Shown: piece by piece, positions 24,852 to 33,661 of the stretch
Numbering within the stretch: the first letter of the stretch is position 1
How the letters are laid out: each line of letters opens with the position of its first letter
Source: Hyphomicrobiales bacterium
Lineage (GTDB): Bacteria; Pseudomonadota; Alphaproteobacteria; Rhizobiales; Beijerinckiaceae
DNA: 64,000 nt
NCBI GenBank assembly: GCA_016716745.1
Contig: JADJVD010000005.1
Coordinates: forward strand, 310,001-374,000
Direction of reading: 5' to 3'
Translations under genes and position numbers: made by a program
The notes under the pieces: generated by a model
Told to the model about the DNA's origin: nothing
Database searches by the model: none
Seen by the model: only the letters and a program-made list of their open reading frames with translations

Positions 24852-26101
24852 GACGCGGCTCCGCTCTTCATCACGACGACGCCGCCATAGGGCGGCTGGA
24901 AGGAGGCGCTCGGCGCAGGCAGCGCCCACAGCACCGCATAGGGCAACGGGTCTTTCGGGTAGGCGATGTCGCCGTCGGTGATGACGACCACGGCGCTGAT
25001 GCGCGGATCGTCGGCGAGCATCGCCAGCGCCGCGGTCAGATCGCTGCCGCCGTAGCCCTTCACCTCGAATTCGGCGAGCTCCGACGACGACAGGCGATCG
25101 TCGGCGGTCACCGAGGTGTCGCATTGGACGACGCGGATCTCGTCGACGCCCGTCGCCTCGCAGAAGTCGGCGATGGCGCCGAGCGCGAAGGGAATCTCGT
25201 CGGCCATCGAGCCCGAGGTGTCGATGACGACGTTGAGCGTCTGCGAATAGCGCTGGCGGCCCGGCATCACGACGTCTTCGCGCTCGGCGCCGCGCCGCGA
25301 GGGGCGCGTGAAGGTGCGCTCGCCGGGCGAGACGCCCTCGAGCCAGCGCTGCAACGCGACCTGCCAGGGCGCGCGGTAGAGCCCGCGCAGCGCGCGCACG
25401 TTCTGCTTGCCGGAGCCCGGCTGCAGGCCGCGCCCGCGCATCAGGCCCAGCGCCTTGGCCATCGCCATGCCCTTGGCCGCGAGGTCGCGCATGGCGCGGG
25501 CGCGCTCGGCCTGATCCTCGCTTTCGGCGGGGAACATCTCGCGTTCGCGCTGCGCGTCGAGCACGTCGCCGGCCTGTTCGGCGGAGCTTTGCCGGCCTTT
25601 GCCGATTGCCTCCGAGATGGAGACGACCTCGCCGCCCCACACCTGCGTGCGCGCGCTCGTATTCGCGTTGCGCCGCATGTCGAGCACGATCTCCTCGGCC
25701 GACCTGTCGCGCGCGCCCGCCATGTCGAGGCCGCCGGCCGGGATTTTCTCGCAACCGAGCGCGTGGCGCAGCATGTCGTTGATGATGTAGTCGTGCGCGT
25801 AATTGAACTCGAGACGACCGGAGCCGACCGCCCGGTCGTGCGTGCGCAGCGCCAGATGCAGAAGTTCGTGCGCGAGCACGAAGACCAGATCGGGGTTCGA
25901 GAGCTTCGCCGTGAAACCCCTGTTGGCGACGAGGCGCCCCGAGGCGAAGACGCCCATCGTCGGCACGCCGTCGTCGACGGCGAGGCGCACGGCAGCGGCG
26001 AGGCCCGACAGATGCGGCATCGAGGCGGCGACCATGCGCAGGCCGCGCGTCAGGCGCGCCAGCGTCGCGCGCTCGTCGGGCAAGGGCGCGGCCGCGCTCA
26101 C
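24848..26101 (-). CDS. VWA-like domain protein with N-terminal metallopeptidase-like domain (DUF2201)
   Basis: 417 residues from GTG at 26101, sharing GTGA with the MoxR stop. The N-terminal part (about 1-170) has HELLH (His78, Glu79, His82), a zincin-like motif as in DUF2201 N-terminal domains, with YAHDYIINDML downstream. A charged linker (170-230) leads to the C-terminal VWA domain with the metal site DTSGS (Asp294 onward) and VVVITDGDIAYPKDP. MoxR plus VWA pairs usually remodel or activate other proteins using ATP. Protease activity is possible but unproven. Confidence 0.87.
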   Translation of the reverse strand: MSAAAPLPDERATLARLTRGLRMVAASMPHLSGLAAAVRLAVDDGVPTMGVFASGRLVANRGFTAKLSNPDLVFVLAHELLHLALRTHDRAVGSGRLEFNYAHDYIINDMLRHALGCEKIPAGGLDMAGARDRSAEEIVLDMRRNANTSARTQVWGGEVVSISEAIGKGRQSSAEQAGDVLDAQREREMFPAESEDQAERARAMRDLAAKGMAMAKALGLMRGRGLQPGSGKQNVRALRGLYRAPWQVALQRWLEGVSPGERTFTRPSRRGAEREDVVMPGRQRYSQTLNVVIDTSGSMADEIPFALGAIADFCEATGVDEIRVVQCDTSVTADDRLSSSELAEFEVKGYGGSDLTAALAMLADDPRISAVVVITDGDIAYPKDPLPYAVLWALPAPSASFQPPYGGVVVMKSGAAS

Positions 26102-27132
26102 GCCGCCGCCACCTTTCGCAGCAGCTCGAACATGGCCGGCTCGGCGCCGAGCGCGGCCCATGTGTCGATCATGTCGGTCAACAGGATCAATTGATGCTCC
26201 GGCTTCAGACTGCGCAGGAAGCGGTTGATCAGGCGCGGCGGCATGCCGCTCGCCTTGCCGTCGCGCACGAACTGGCGCACGCAATCGAGGATGAACCAGC
26301 GCGCGGAGTCGCCCTTGGGCAAGAGCTCCGGCTCGCGGATGTAGCGCTCGATCGGCTGCACCGGGCCGATGCTCTCCTCGGCGAGCGCGCAGAACACGGC
26401 GGCGTCCTCCGGCGACAGACGGCCGAAGGCGAGGGCGCGGCGCGTCTCGTTCGTCAGGAGCCCGCCCTTCTGCGCCATGTCGAACGCGCGCGACAGCAGC
26501 GTCCAGGCGCGGGGCGTCGAGAAGGGCACGGGATCGACCGGCACGGGGCGCATCAGCGCGTCGGGCACCGTGGCGATGAAGCTGCGGATCTCCGCGCGCA
26601 CGCCGGAGCGCTGCGCCCAGGCGAGCCATTCCTCGACGTCGCAACGGATCTGCAGGATGGTGACGCGATTGATCAGCGCCGAGCTCATGGCGCGCACCAG
26701 CGCGCGATCCTGGAGGCGGTTGCCGGCGGCCACCACCCATGTGCCGGCGGGCAGCGCATGTTCGCCGAGACGGCGCTCCAGCAGCAGCGAATAGAACGCC
26801 TTCTGCACGTCCGGCGCGCAGGCGGGCAGTTCGTCGAGAAACAGGCAGAAGGGTTCGGGCCGCTCCGGCAACAGGATGCGCGGCGGGCAGAAGACGGAGC
26901 GCTCGCCGACGATACGCGGCACGCCGCTCACATCCTCGGGCGCGATCTGCGTGCCGAGCAGCGAGCGACAGGGCAGGCCGGCCTCGCGCGCGGCCTCGTA
27001 GATCATGTCGGACTTGCCGACGCCGGGCGGGGCGAGCAGCAGGAAGCTCTGCTCGTGCGCCATGCATTGAATGAGCTTCTTGGCCTGCCGAAGCGTGACG
27101 ACTTCGTTGAACCCCGCCTGAGCGCCAGTCAT
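26098..27132 (-). CDS. MoxR-family AAA+ ATPase
   Basis: 344 residues from ATG at 27132 with GGGAGG upstream. Walker A is APPGVGKS (34-41), Walker B FLDELP (98-103), sensor-1 VVAAGN, and an arginine-finger-like region follows SSALINR. Such ATPases act with VWA proteins as chaperones or activators in the cytoplasm. It is first in a three-gene operon (MoxR, VWA/metallopeptidase, LCCL). The name MoxR does not imply methanol oxidation, and no methanol dehydrogenase genes are here. Confidence 0.92.
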   Translation of the reverse strand: MTGAQAGFNEVVTLRQAKKLIQCMAHEQSFLLLAPPGVGKSDMIYEAAREAGLPCRSLLGTQIAPEDVSGVPRIVGERSVFCPPRILLPERPEPFCLFLDELPACAPDVQKAFYSLLLERRLGEHALPAGTWVVAAGNRLQDRALVRAMSSALINRVTILQIRCDVEEWLAWAQRSGVRAEIRSFIATVPDALMRPVPVDPVPFSTPRAWTLLSRAFDMAQKGGLLTNETRRALAFGRLSPEDAAVFCALAEESIGPVQPIERYIREPELLPKGDSARWFILDCVRQFVRDGKASGMPPRLINRFLRSLKPEHQLILLTDMIDTWAALGAEPAMFELLRKVAAA

Positions 27133-27282
27133 GAGCGCCTCCCCTCGAGCAGCCGGGCCCGGCCGCAACGCGCCGCATGTGGGAAGGCGCGCCGGCGCGC
27201 AACAAGAGGACGGCGCAAGAATATATTTCCGGTCCGAAACCGCTCCGTTCGGCCGCCGTTCAGAATCGGGAGCCAGGCGCCG

Positions 27283-27999
27283 TCACGAGGTTCGCGTCCA
27301 CGCCGCCGTTCCTACGCTCGCCAGCGCGTCGTCGTCGGCGTGGCGCTCCGGCAGAGGCGCCGCAAGCGCGCCGCGCACCGTCGCCGCCCACTGCGCCAGC
27401 ATGGCGCGCCGCGCCTCCTCGCTCACGCGCGGGGCGGCGTAGCTGACGAAGGGCGGGGCGACCTCGTAGCCCATGTATTCGAGCATCAGCCGACGGACAG
27501 GATAGAGCACGGCGTCGATGTCGCCGTAGACGCCTGCGGGCGAGAAGCGCTCCTGCGTGCCGCCGGTCGTCACCGACAGCAGGGCGCGGCGGCCTCTGAA
27601 CAGTCCGCTTTCGAAGCGACGGGCGTCGACATAGGCGAAGCCATAAGCCATCACGCGCTCGAACCATCCCTTCAGGATCGCGGGAGGGCCGCCCCACCAC
27701 AGCGGGAACTGAAGGATCAGCAGGTCGGCTGCCGCCACGCTCGCCTGCTCGCGCGCGATGTCGGGCGCGAAGGCGCGACGGCGCGCGGCGTGCTCCTGTT
27801 CGCGCTGGTAATGGAAACGCTCGGGGTCCGCCGTCGAGAGAAAGTCATGCCGGCCGGCGCGCGCCTCGAAATCCTGCGCGTAGAGATCCGACACCTCGAT
27901 CTCATGTCCCGCCGCCGCGATGGCGCCCACCGCCGTATCGCGCAGCGCGGCGTTGAACGACGTCGGCTCGGGATGGGCGTGGACGATCAGCGCGCGCAT
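27283..27999 (-). CDS. NAD(P)H:quinone oxidoreductase-like flavodoxin-fold protein
   Basis: 238 residues. N-terminus MRALIVHAHPEPTSFNAAL is the NQO1/MdaB-type flavin-binding start, and LLILQFPLWWGGPPAILKGW with LSVTTGG are family hallmarks. It probably carries FAD or FMN and reduces quinones or related electrophiles by two electrons with NAD(P)H. It sits alone between the MoxR operon and the DUF6282 gene. The 150 bases before 27283 on the MoxR side hold nothing I recognise. Confidence 0.88.
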   Translation of the reverse strand: MRALIVHAHPEPTSFNAALRDTAVGAIAAAGHEIEVSDLYAQDFEARAGRHDFLSTADPERFHYQREQEHAARRRAFAPDIAREQASVAAADLLILQFPLWWGGPPAILKGWFERVMAYGFAYVDARRFESGLFRGRRALLSVTTGGTQERFSPAGVYGDIDAVLYPVRRLMLEYMGYEVAPPFVSYAAPRVSEEARRAMLAQWAATVRGALAAPLPERHADDDALASVGTAAWTRTS

Positions 28000-28126
28000 G
28001 GTCTGGCGGCGCGTCGGCTGTGCGCGAGATAGAACGAAATGGACGGGGCGCCAGTGACGCGGCTTGCCGCGCAGACGAGAATGACTTTCCGGGTATTCGG
28101 CATGGGCGCTCGCATCGGGTCAGGCA

Positions 28127-29086
28127 TCAGGCGGGAGGCAGATCGGCTTCGAGTCCGAGCGTGCGCGCGATGTTCGTCGACACCATCTTGCGGATGTCCG
28201 CGTCGGAATAGCCGAGATCCATGCACAGCTTGATTCCGCGCCGGAACCCTTCAATCGGGCTGATGTTGCCGACCTGGCCGAGATCGGAGCAGATGATCGT
28301 TGCGTCGACGCCGGCCGCGTCGACCTGGTTCTTCAAATCCTCGGCGGTGCGGGTCTGGAATTTATTGCCGTCGAGGAACATGCAGATCGAGTGCTCGACG
28401 GCCGCGCCCAGCGAGGCGAGGCCCTTAACGTCGTTCAATGAGGCGTCGACGATGTCTTCCGGATGCGTCAGGATCAGCCGGCGAACGCCGCGCCGTTTGG
28501 CTTCCTCGAACACGATCCACGTTTCGCTGATGTGCAGATGGCCGCTCGCCAACGTCATGTCCGTGCGCGCGACGATGTCGAGGATCTCCTTGCAATCGTC
28601 GCGCACCGTCCTGTTGTCGTTGAGCACGGGCACGATGCTCGCCGGCCTGATCTTCTGCGTCGTCGCCGGGTGAACCCAGCCGGAGGTCTTCTCCCAGCGG
28701 AAATGGTTGGCGGCGGTCAGCGTCGGCAACCAGACGATCTTGCCGCCCATCGCCGCGGTGTGCTCCACCGCGTAAGGGTTGAGGCCGCCGACGACATTGT
28801 TGAGGACGATGGAGGAATAGATCTTCGTCGTCAGCTCCGGGTGATGGCGCCGGATCAACTCGGTGGCCATCACGCCGGAATAATCGTGATCCTTGGTGAC
28901 GATGGCGGCGAAGCCGGCCGCCGAGGCCTCGCGGGCATAGTCCAGATGGTCGAGCGCGCGATTGGCGATGGAGGGCCCGGTGTGCACATGCGGGTCGATG
29001 GCGCCGACGAGCAGAGCGGCGATACGGCGCTCGGTGTCCGCGTCGTAGTCGCGTCGGGTCGGATCGTAGAGCGGATTCGGGCTCAT
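28127..29086 (-). CDS. DUF6282-family metal-dependent hydrolase-like protein
   Basis: 319 residues, an amidohydrolase-like (beta/alpha)8 protein. The first-strand metal motif is DPHVHTG (about residues 31-37). LASGHLHISE and LILTHPED provide further histidines at the expected strand ends, and IICSDLGQVG supplies a late aspartate. This pattern fits the family now called DUF6282. It lies 25 bases downstream of the broken HpaI-type aldolase gene on the same strand. Its substrate is unknown; a ring-opened or cyclic amide/ester from the locally imported compound is a guess. Confidence 0.82.
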   Translation of the reverse strand: MSPNPLYDPTRRDYDADTERRIAALLVGAIDPHVHTGPSIANRALDHLDYAREASAAGFAAIVTKDHDYSGVMATELIRRHHPELTTKIYSSIVLNNVVGGLNPYAVEHTAAMGGKIVWLPTLTAANHFRWEKTSGWVHPATTQKIRPASIVPVLNDNRTVRDDCKEILDIVARTDMTLASGHLHISETWIVFEEAKRRGVRRLILTHPEDIVDASLNDVKGLASLGAAVEHSICMFLDGNKFQTRTAEDLKNQVDAAGVDATIICSDLGQVGNISPIEGFRRGIKLCMDLGYSDADIRKMVSTNIARTLGLEADLPPA

Positions 29087-29111
29087 GGTCTCAGGTCCTG
29101 ATTGCTTGCGC

Positions 29112-29811
29112 TTACGCTTTCAGCGCGGCGAAGTCGGCGGCGGTTTTCGAGGCGGCGATGCGCAGGAAGCCCTGATCGGACGAAACGATGAAGGCGGAGG
29201 CGCCGAGCGCACGCCAATCCGCCGCCTCCGTCGCATTCGCGACCATGATGCAGACGGGCTTTCCGACCTTGCGCGCCGCGCCGAGAATCTTTTCGGCCGC
29301 CGCCCTCGACGATCGCGTCGATGTCGTCGAGCGCTTCGGGATCCTCGATCATTGCGATGATTGTGGTCGCCGCGTCGCCGGCGTCGACGTGATCCCAGAT
29401 TCCGAGGGTTCCGAATCCGCCGGCGCGGGTGGTGTTCGAGAAGCCGCGCTTGCCGCCGCGATAACGACAGGCGGCGACGATCTCGCGCGCTTTCGCCGGG
29501 CTCGAGACGTGCGGAACGAGCACGCCGGTCGCCCCGTCGTCGAGCACGGCGAGCAGTTTGGCCGCCGTGGGCTCGGCCACGCGCACGAGGCCGGCCGTCC
29601 CCGAGGCGCGCGCGGCGAGCAGCGCGACGTCGATCGCGCAGCGGTCGAACGGAGCGTGCTCCTCGTCGATGACGACGAAATCGAAGCCAAGGCCGCCGAG
29701 GATCTCGATGGCGTGGCTCGTGGGCGTCTTCACGAAAGTTCCGAGCAGGGTGTCGCCCGCCAGAAAACGCTGACGGAACGACGCGCCGACTGGCGCTGCG
29801 GCCGTTGACAT
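29112..29811 (-). pseudogene. HpcH/HpaI-type aldolase, internal deletion with frameshift
   Basis: From ATG 29811 about 170 residues read as a class II HpaI aldolase: DEEHAPFD (catalytic His), GLVRVAEP (Arg), MIEDPEAL (metal Glu). Near 29300 the frame stops making sense. The next frame gives the true C-terminus (AAEKILGAARKVGKP to FAALKA, stop at 29112-29114). The joined pieces lack about 25-30 residues that normally hold the GPADLS motif with the second metal Asp. An out-of-frame deletion of roughly 85 bases explains both. The unshifted frame instead runs on to 29083. The enzyme is probably inactive. Intact relatives cleave 4-hydroxy-2-oxo acids. Confidence 0.82.
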
Positions 29812-29831
29812 CGTGAGCTGGCCTCCCTAGG

Positions 29832-29852
29832 TTGTTCTGTAGAACAGAACAA
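29832..29852. promoter_or_regulatory. Operator-like inverted repeat upstream of iclR and the aldolase
   Basis: A perfect 9-bp inverted repeat, TTGTTCTGT then a 3-base AGA spacer then ACAGAACAA, in the 129-base divergent region. IclR-family regulators bind short palindromes of this type, so this is a likely autoregulatory operator. A 21-bp relative lies at 30784-30804. Confidence 0.72.
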
Positions 29853-29940
29853 GGGTGTTATTTTCAGAACGATACGGGCAGGGGCGGCGCCCTTGTCAAG
29901 CCTTTTCACCGCGCCCGCGTCGCGGCGAACGGAGTGGTTG

Positions 29941-30744
29941 ATGCCCAAGGTTGGCGGCGGCGGATCGGCGGACGGCGTTCAGGCCGTCATGCTCGTTCTC
30001 AATCTCCTCGAGACGATCGGGCGTTCGGACAGGCCGCTCGGCGTGACGGCGCTGGCGGACGCGCTGGGCGCGACGAAGAGCCGTGTGCATCGCCATCTGC
30101 GCACGCTCGTTCAGGCAGGCTATGTGACGCAATCGGCGGAGACGGAGCGCTACGGCGTCGGCCCGCGTCTGACGGCGCTGGGCCGCGCCGTGTCGGACAA
30201 TCTCGATCTCGTCAGTGTCGCCGAAGGGCCGATCGCCGAGCTTCGCGATCATCTCGGCCATTCCACCGTCGTGTCCGAGCCGGACCGGGACGGCGTGCGC
30301 GTCTTGCGCACCCTGATGGGCACATCCGCGATCGAGATCGGCGTGCGCCCGGGCTCGGTTCTGTCCTATCACGCGTCCGCGCAAGGCAAGGCGTGCCTCG
30401 CCTTCGGGCCGGACGAGTTGCGCTCTCGGGTGTTGCGCGCACGGCTCGACATGCTGACGCCTCACACGATTGTGAGCGCGGCGGCGCTCGAGCGGGAGCT
30501 GGCGCGCATCAGGAAGCGCGGCTGGGCGGTGGCGCCGAACGAGTCGATGATCGGCATCAATACGCTGGCCGCGCCGGTCTTCGACGCAAACGGCCTCGCC
30601 GGCGTCATCGGCATCGTCGATTCGATCCAGTACATCGGGGCCGAGCCCTCCGCCGAGCAGATCGCCGGGCTGGTGGCGACGGCAAGGCGCGTCTCGCAGT
30701 TTCTCGGGGCGTCGGCGCAGCGCGCAGGCGCCGGGCGGGGTTGA
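29941..30744 (+). CDS. IclR-family transcriptional regulator
   Basis: 267 residues from ATG at 29941. The N-terminal winged helix is at about residues 12-75 (GVTALADALGATKSRVHRHLRTL), followed by the IclR effector domain with SYHASAQGKACLAF and, late, GIVGIVDS-like strands. It probably senses a small organic acid and controls the surrounding genes: the minus-strand aldolase/DUF6282 pair and the plus-strand Liv-cupin operon. Matching 21-bp sites lie on both sides of the gene. Confidence 0.93.
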   Translation: MPKVGGGGSADGVQAVMLVLNLLETIGRSDRPLGVTALADALGATKSRVHRHLRTLVQAGYVTQSAETERYGVGPRLTALGRAVSDNLDLVSVAEGPIAELRDHLGHSTVVSEPDRDGVRVLRTLMGTSAIEIGVRPGSVLSYHASAQGKACLAFGPDELRSRVLRARLDMLTPHTIVSAAALERELARIRKRGWAVAPNESMIGINTLAAPVFDANGLAGVIGIVDSIQYIGAEPSAEQIAGLVATARRVSQFLGASAQRAGAGRG

Positions 30745-30783
30745 CAATCGTCGGGGTCGTCCGCAATCTCCATTATCGAAACG

Positions 30784-30804
30784 TTGTTCTGACTAACGAA
30801 ACAA
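30784..30804. promoter_or_regulatory. Second operator-like site before the Liv2 operon
   Basis: 21 bases beginning TTGTTCTG and ending AAACAA, 17 bases upstream of the binding-protein ATG. It matches the site at 29832-29852 at 16 of 21 positions, including the first eight bases. Slightly shifted, it contains CGTTGTT and AACAACG half-sites. The likely ligand is the adjacent IclR regulator. Confidence 0.65.
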
Positions 30805-30821
30805 CGCTCGGGAGGGACCCC

Positions 30822-31958
30822 ATGCGCATTCGTCACGGCCTTGCGGCCGCAGTCTGCTTCGTCGCGCTCTCCGGCGCCGCGACGGCCCAGCAGCAGACCT
30901 ACAAGATCGGCTCTTCGGTCGGGCTCACGGGTTACGCGGCCACCAACGACCGCGCGTGGCGCGACGGCATGGAGCTCGCCGCCGAGGCGCTGAACGCCAA
31001 AGGCGGAATTCTCGGCCGGAAGATCGAGCTGTTCGTCGAGGACAATCGCTCCGAGCCGCAGGAGGCGGTCGTCGGCTATCGCAAGATGATGTCGAACGAC
31101 AATGTGCAGATCTTCGACTCGGGCTGCGTCTCCGCCGGCAATTTCGCCGCCGCCGGCGCCGTCGTGCGCGCGCAGATCCCGATGGTTCTGTGTTCGATCC
31201 TGCCGGCGCGTCCAGAAGAGCAGAAGTGGGCGTTCTCGACGTTGCCGCCGCCGCGCTTCGAGATCGAGTCGCGCTATCGCCACCTCAAGGAGCGCACCGA
31301 CATTCGCAAGATCGGGCTGCTGCACGATCCGACGCCCTACGCCAACATGATGAAGGATCTGGCGGCCAAGATCGCGCCGGAATTCGGGCTCGAGGTCGTG
31401 GCGGTGGAGACCTACAAGCCGGACGACGCCGACGTGAACGTGCAGGTCGGCCGCGTCAACGCGGCCGGCGGCGGAGCGATCGTCAAGATGGGGCAGGGCG
31501 GCTCCACCGTCACCACGGCCAAGAACATCAAGCAACTCGGTCTCGACAAGATGCTGCTGCTCGCCAGCCTCGACGACGGATCGGTGTTCAAGGCCGCGGC
31601 CGAGGCGCTGGGAGATCGCTTCATGTTCGTCGCGACGAGCGTGCAGATTCCGGAATCCGTGCCTGCCGGCCCGGCGCGCGATCTGGCGGAGGATTTCGTG
31701 AAGAGGTGGGCCGCGAAGTTTCCGGGCCGCGATCCGAATTCCGGCGCGCGCGGCTGGGATTCCGTCAACATCATCGCAAAGGCGGCCGAGATCGGCAAGG
31801 CGGCCGAAGGGCCGGCGATGCGCGACGCGCTGGAAAAGGTCAGCGGCTTTCAGGGCGTCATCACGACCTACAATTTCTCGGCTGATCAGCATGCCGGCGT
31901 CACGGCCAATCCGTACGTGATCGGCGTCGTGCGCGACGGCAAGATGGTCGCGAAGTAA
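30822..31958 (+). CDS. Branched-chain-type ABC transporter substrate-binding protein
   Basis: 378 residues from ATG at 30822, preceded by GGGAGGGA. Signal peptide MRIRHGLAAAVCFVALSGAATA. Type 1 periplasmic binding protein: YKIGSSVGLTGYAATNDRAWRDGMELAAEALNA... in segments typical of this family, with ARGWDSVNIIAKA and a terminal GVVRDGKMV. It belongs to the Liv2 operon and, given the IclR and hydrolase neighbours, probably binds an organic-acid or aromatic-type compound rather than leucine (inference). Confidence 0.92.
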   Translation: MRIRHGLAAAVCFVALSGAATAQQQTYKIGSSVGLTGYAATNDRAWRDGMELAAEALNAKGGILGRKIELFVEDNRSEPQEAVVGYRKMMSNDNVQIFDSGCVSAGNFAAAGAVVRAQIPMVLCSILPARPEEQKWAFSTLPPPRFEIESRYRHLKERTDIRKIGLLHDPTPYANMMKDLAAKIAPEFGLEVVAVETYKPDDADVNVQVGRVNAAGGGAIVKMGQGGSTVTTAKNIKQLGLDKMLLLASLDDGSVFKAAAEALGDRFMFVATSVQIPESVPAGPARDLAEDFVKRWAAKFPGRDPNSGARGWDSVNIIAKAAEIGKAAEGPAMRDALEKVSGFQGVITTYNFSADQHAGVTANPYVIGVVRDGKMVAK

Positions 31959-31967
31959 GCCCGACCC

Positions 31968-32679
31968 ATGTCGCAGCCGGCGAACCTCCTCGAGGTGGTG
32001 GATCTGTCCGCCCATTACGGGCGGGTCCACGCCCTCAAGCCCACGAGCATCACGGTCGCGGAAGGCGAGCTCGTCACCATTCTCGGCCCGAACGGGGCGG
32101 GAAAGACGACGCTGCTACGCGCCATGCTGCAGGCTGACGCCGGCGACGGGGCGAGTCGTGTTCCGGGGGCGCGATGTCTCGGCCCTGTCGACGCACGAAC
32201 GCGCCGCCGCCGGGATGATCATGGTGCAGGAGGGGCGCGGCCTGTTCGGCCAGATGAGCGTGCGCGAGAATCTGACGCTCGGCGCCTACACGCTCGGCGC
32301 GGACGCCGGGAGCGAGATCGACGCGGTGTTCGAGCTCTTTCCGCGATTGAAGGAGCGGGTCGATCAGATCGCCGCGTCTCTCTCGGGCGGCGAGCAGCAG
32401 ATGCTGGCTGTCGGCCGCGCGCTGATGGCGCGGCCGAAACTGCTCGTGCTCGACGAGCCGTCGCTGGGCCTCGCGCCGCGCGTCGCGATGGAGATCATCG
32501 AAACGCTCGGTTCGCTCAACCGCAAGGGGCTCGGCATTCTTCTCGTTGAACAGAAGGCGCCGCTGGCTCTGAAGCTCGCACGCCGTGTCTATGTGTTGTC
32601 GCTGGGCCGCATCGCGGCCGAGCTTCCCGCCAGCGAAATCAAGTCGCATCATGACCTCGCCCGCTACTACCTCCATTAG
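31968..32679 (+). pseudogene. LivF-type ATP-binding protein interrupted by one frameshift
   Basis: The first part (MSQPANLLEVVDLSAHYG to TTLLRAM) carries Walker A GPNGAGKTT in one frame. From about 32125-32140 the LivF sequence continues in the next frame (LTPATGRVVFRGRDVS, LSGGEQQ, LVLDEPSLGLAP, LVEQKAP) to the stop at 32677-32679. The net change is +1 or -2 bases just after Walker A. No coding sequence is otherwise lost. It is either a recent inactivating indel, an error, or (less likely) recoding. The 3' end overlaps livM by 29 bases, as in an intact operon. Confidence 0.85.
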
Positions 32680-33661
32680 CGCTCGGCTCGGCACGCTCGC
32701 GCCTGTCGTCGCGGTGGCGGCGTTGCTGGCGCTTGCGCTCAATTCGAGCGGCTATGTCGTTACGGTAATCGGTCTGGCGGCGATCTACGGTGTGTTCTGC
32801 ACCGGCCTCAACTTCTTCATGGGCTACACGGGCCAAGCCTCCTTCGGTCAGAACGCCTTCGCCTGCCTCGGCGGATACGGATCGGCGATCCTGTGCGGCA
32901 ATCACTATTGGGACCCGCTCGTCGCATTCGTCGTTTCAATGGCCTTCGCAGGCCTCGTCGCGGCCGTCGTCGGATACCCGACATTGAAGTTGCGCGGTCA
33001 CTACCTTGCGATGGCGACGTTTGCGCTCGGCCTCATCACCTACGAAATCTCCGTCGAGTGGACGTCGTTGACGCAAGGTTACATGGGCCTGTCCGGCATT
33101 CCGCCGCTCGGCGTCGGCAAGTTCGAGCTCGCGACCGAGAAGCAGCAGCTCGTGGCGCTTGCGGCGATCCTGCTTCTTGGCGTGTGGATCTCGACGCGGC
33201 TGCGCCACTCGCGCTTCGGCCGCGCGCTGAGCGCGATCGCGGGAAGCGAACCGGCGGCGCAGGCGCTCGGAGTCGACGTCGCGCGGTACAAGCTGATCGC
33301 CTTCGTGATCGCTGCGCTCTATGCGTCCGCCGCCGGCTCGCTGTTCGCGCATTTCGTCGGCTTCATCAGCCCGGAGGTCTACGGCGGAGCGATGGTGGTG
33401 CAGAGCTTCACCATGCTCTATCTGGGTGGTGTCGGCACCGTATGGGGCCCCGCCATCGGCGCGCTGATCGTCGTGCTGTTGCCGGAGGCGCTGCGGCATC
33501 TGTCGACGGCCTTCTTCGCCTCGAACACGAGCCTGCGCGAGATGCAGGACGTGATCTACACTTTCATCCTGATCGCGATCCTGATCTTTGCGCCGAAGGG
33601 CGTATTCGCGCTGGTCGCGGGGTGGGTGCGACGCGACCGGGCGCCGGGGGCCTCGTCATGA
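32651..33661 (+). CDS. livM: Branched-chain-type ABC transporter permease LivM
   Basis: 336 residues from ATG at 32651, within the end of livF. LivM hallmarks: GLNFFMGYTGQASFGQNAFACLGGY in pieces, YPTLKLRGHYLAMATFALG and YISPE-like FISPEVYGG, then LGGVGTVWGPAIGA and the terminal FAPKGVF. About nine to ten membrane segments. Ends in ATGA overlap with livG. Pore subunit of the second importer. Confidence 0.93.
   Translation: MTSPATTSISARLGTLAPVVAVAALLALALNSSGYVVTVIGLAAIYGVFCTGLNFFMGYTGQASFGQNAFACLGGYGSAILCGNHYWDPLVAFVVSMAFAGLVAAVVGYPTLKLRGHYLAMATFALGLITYEISVEWTSLTQGYMGLSGIPPLGVGKFELATEKQQLVALAAILLLGVWISTRLRHSRFGRALSAIAGSEPAAQALGVDVARYKLIAFVIAALYASAAGSLFAHFVGFISPEVYGGAMVVQSFTMLYLGGVGTVWGPAIGALIVVLLPEALRHLSTAFFASNTSLREMQDVIYTFILIAILIFAPKGVFALVAGWVRRDRAPGASS

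Noticed and set aside
26098..27132. MoxR gene as evidence of methanol oxidation
   Set aside because: No mxaF, xoxF or PQQ genes are present and the partners are VWA/LCCL proteins.
31968..32679. Programmed ribosomal frameshift in livF2
   Set aside because: No slippery heptamer or downstream pseudoknot is evident, and LivF proteins are not known to use recoding.
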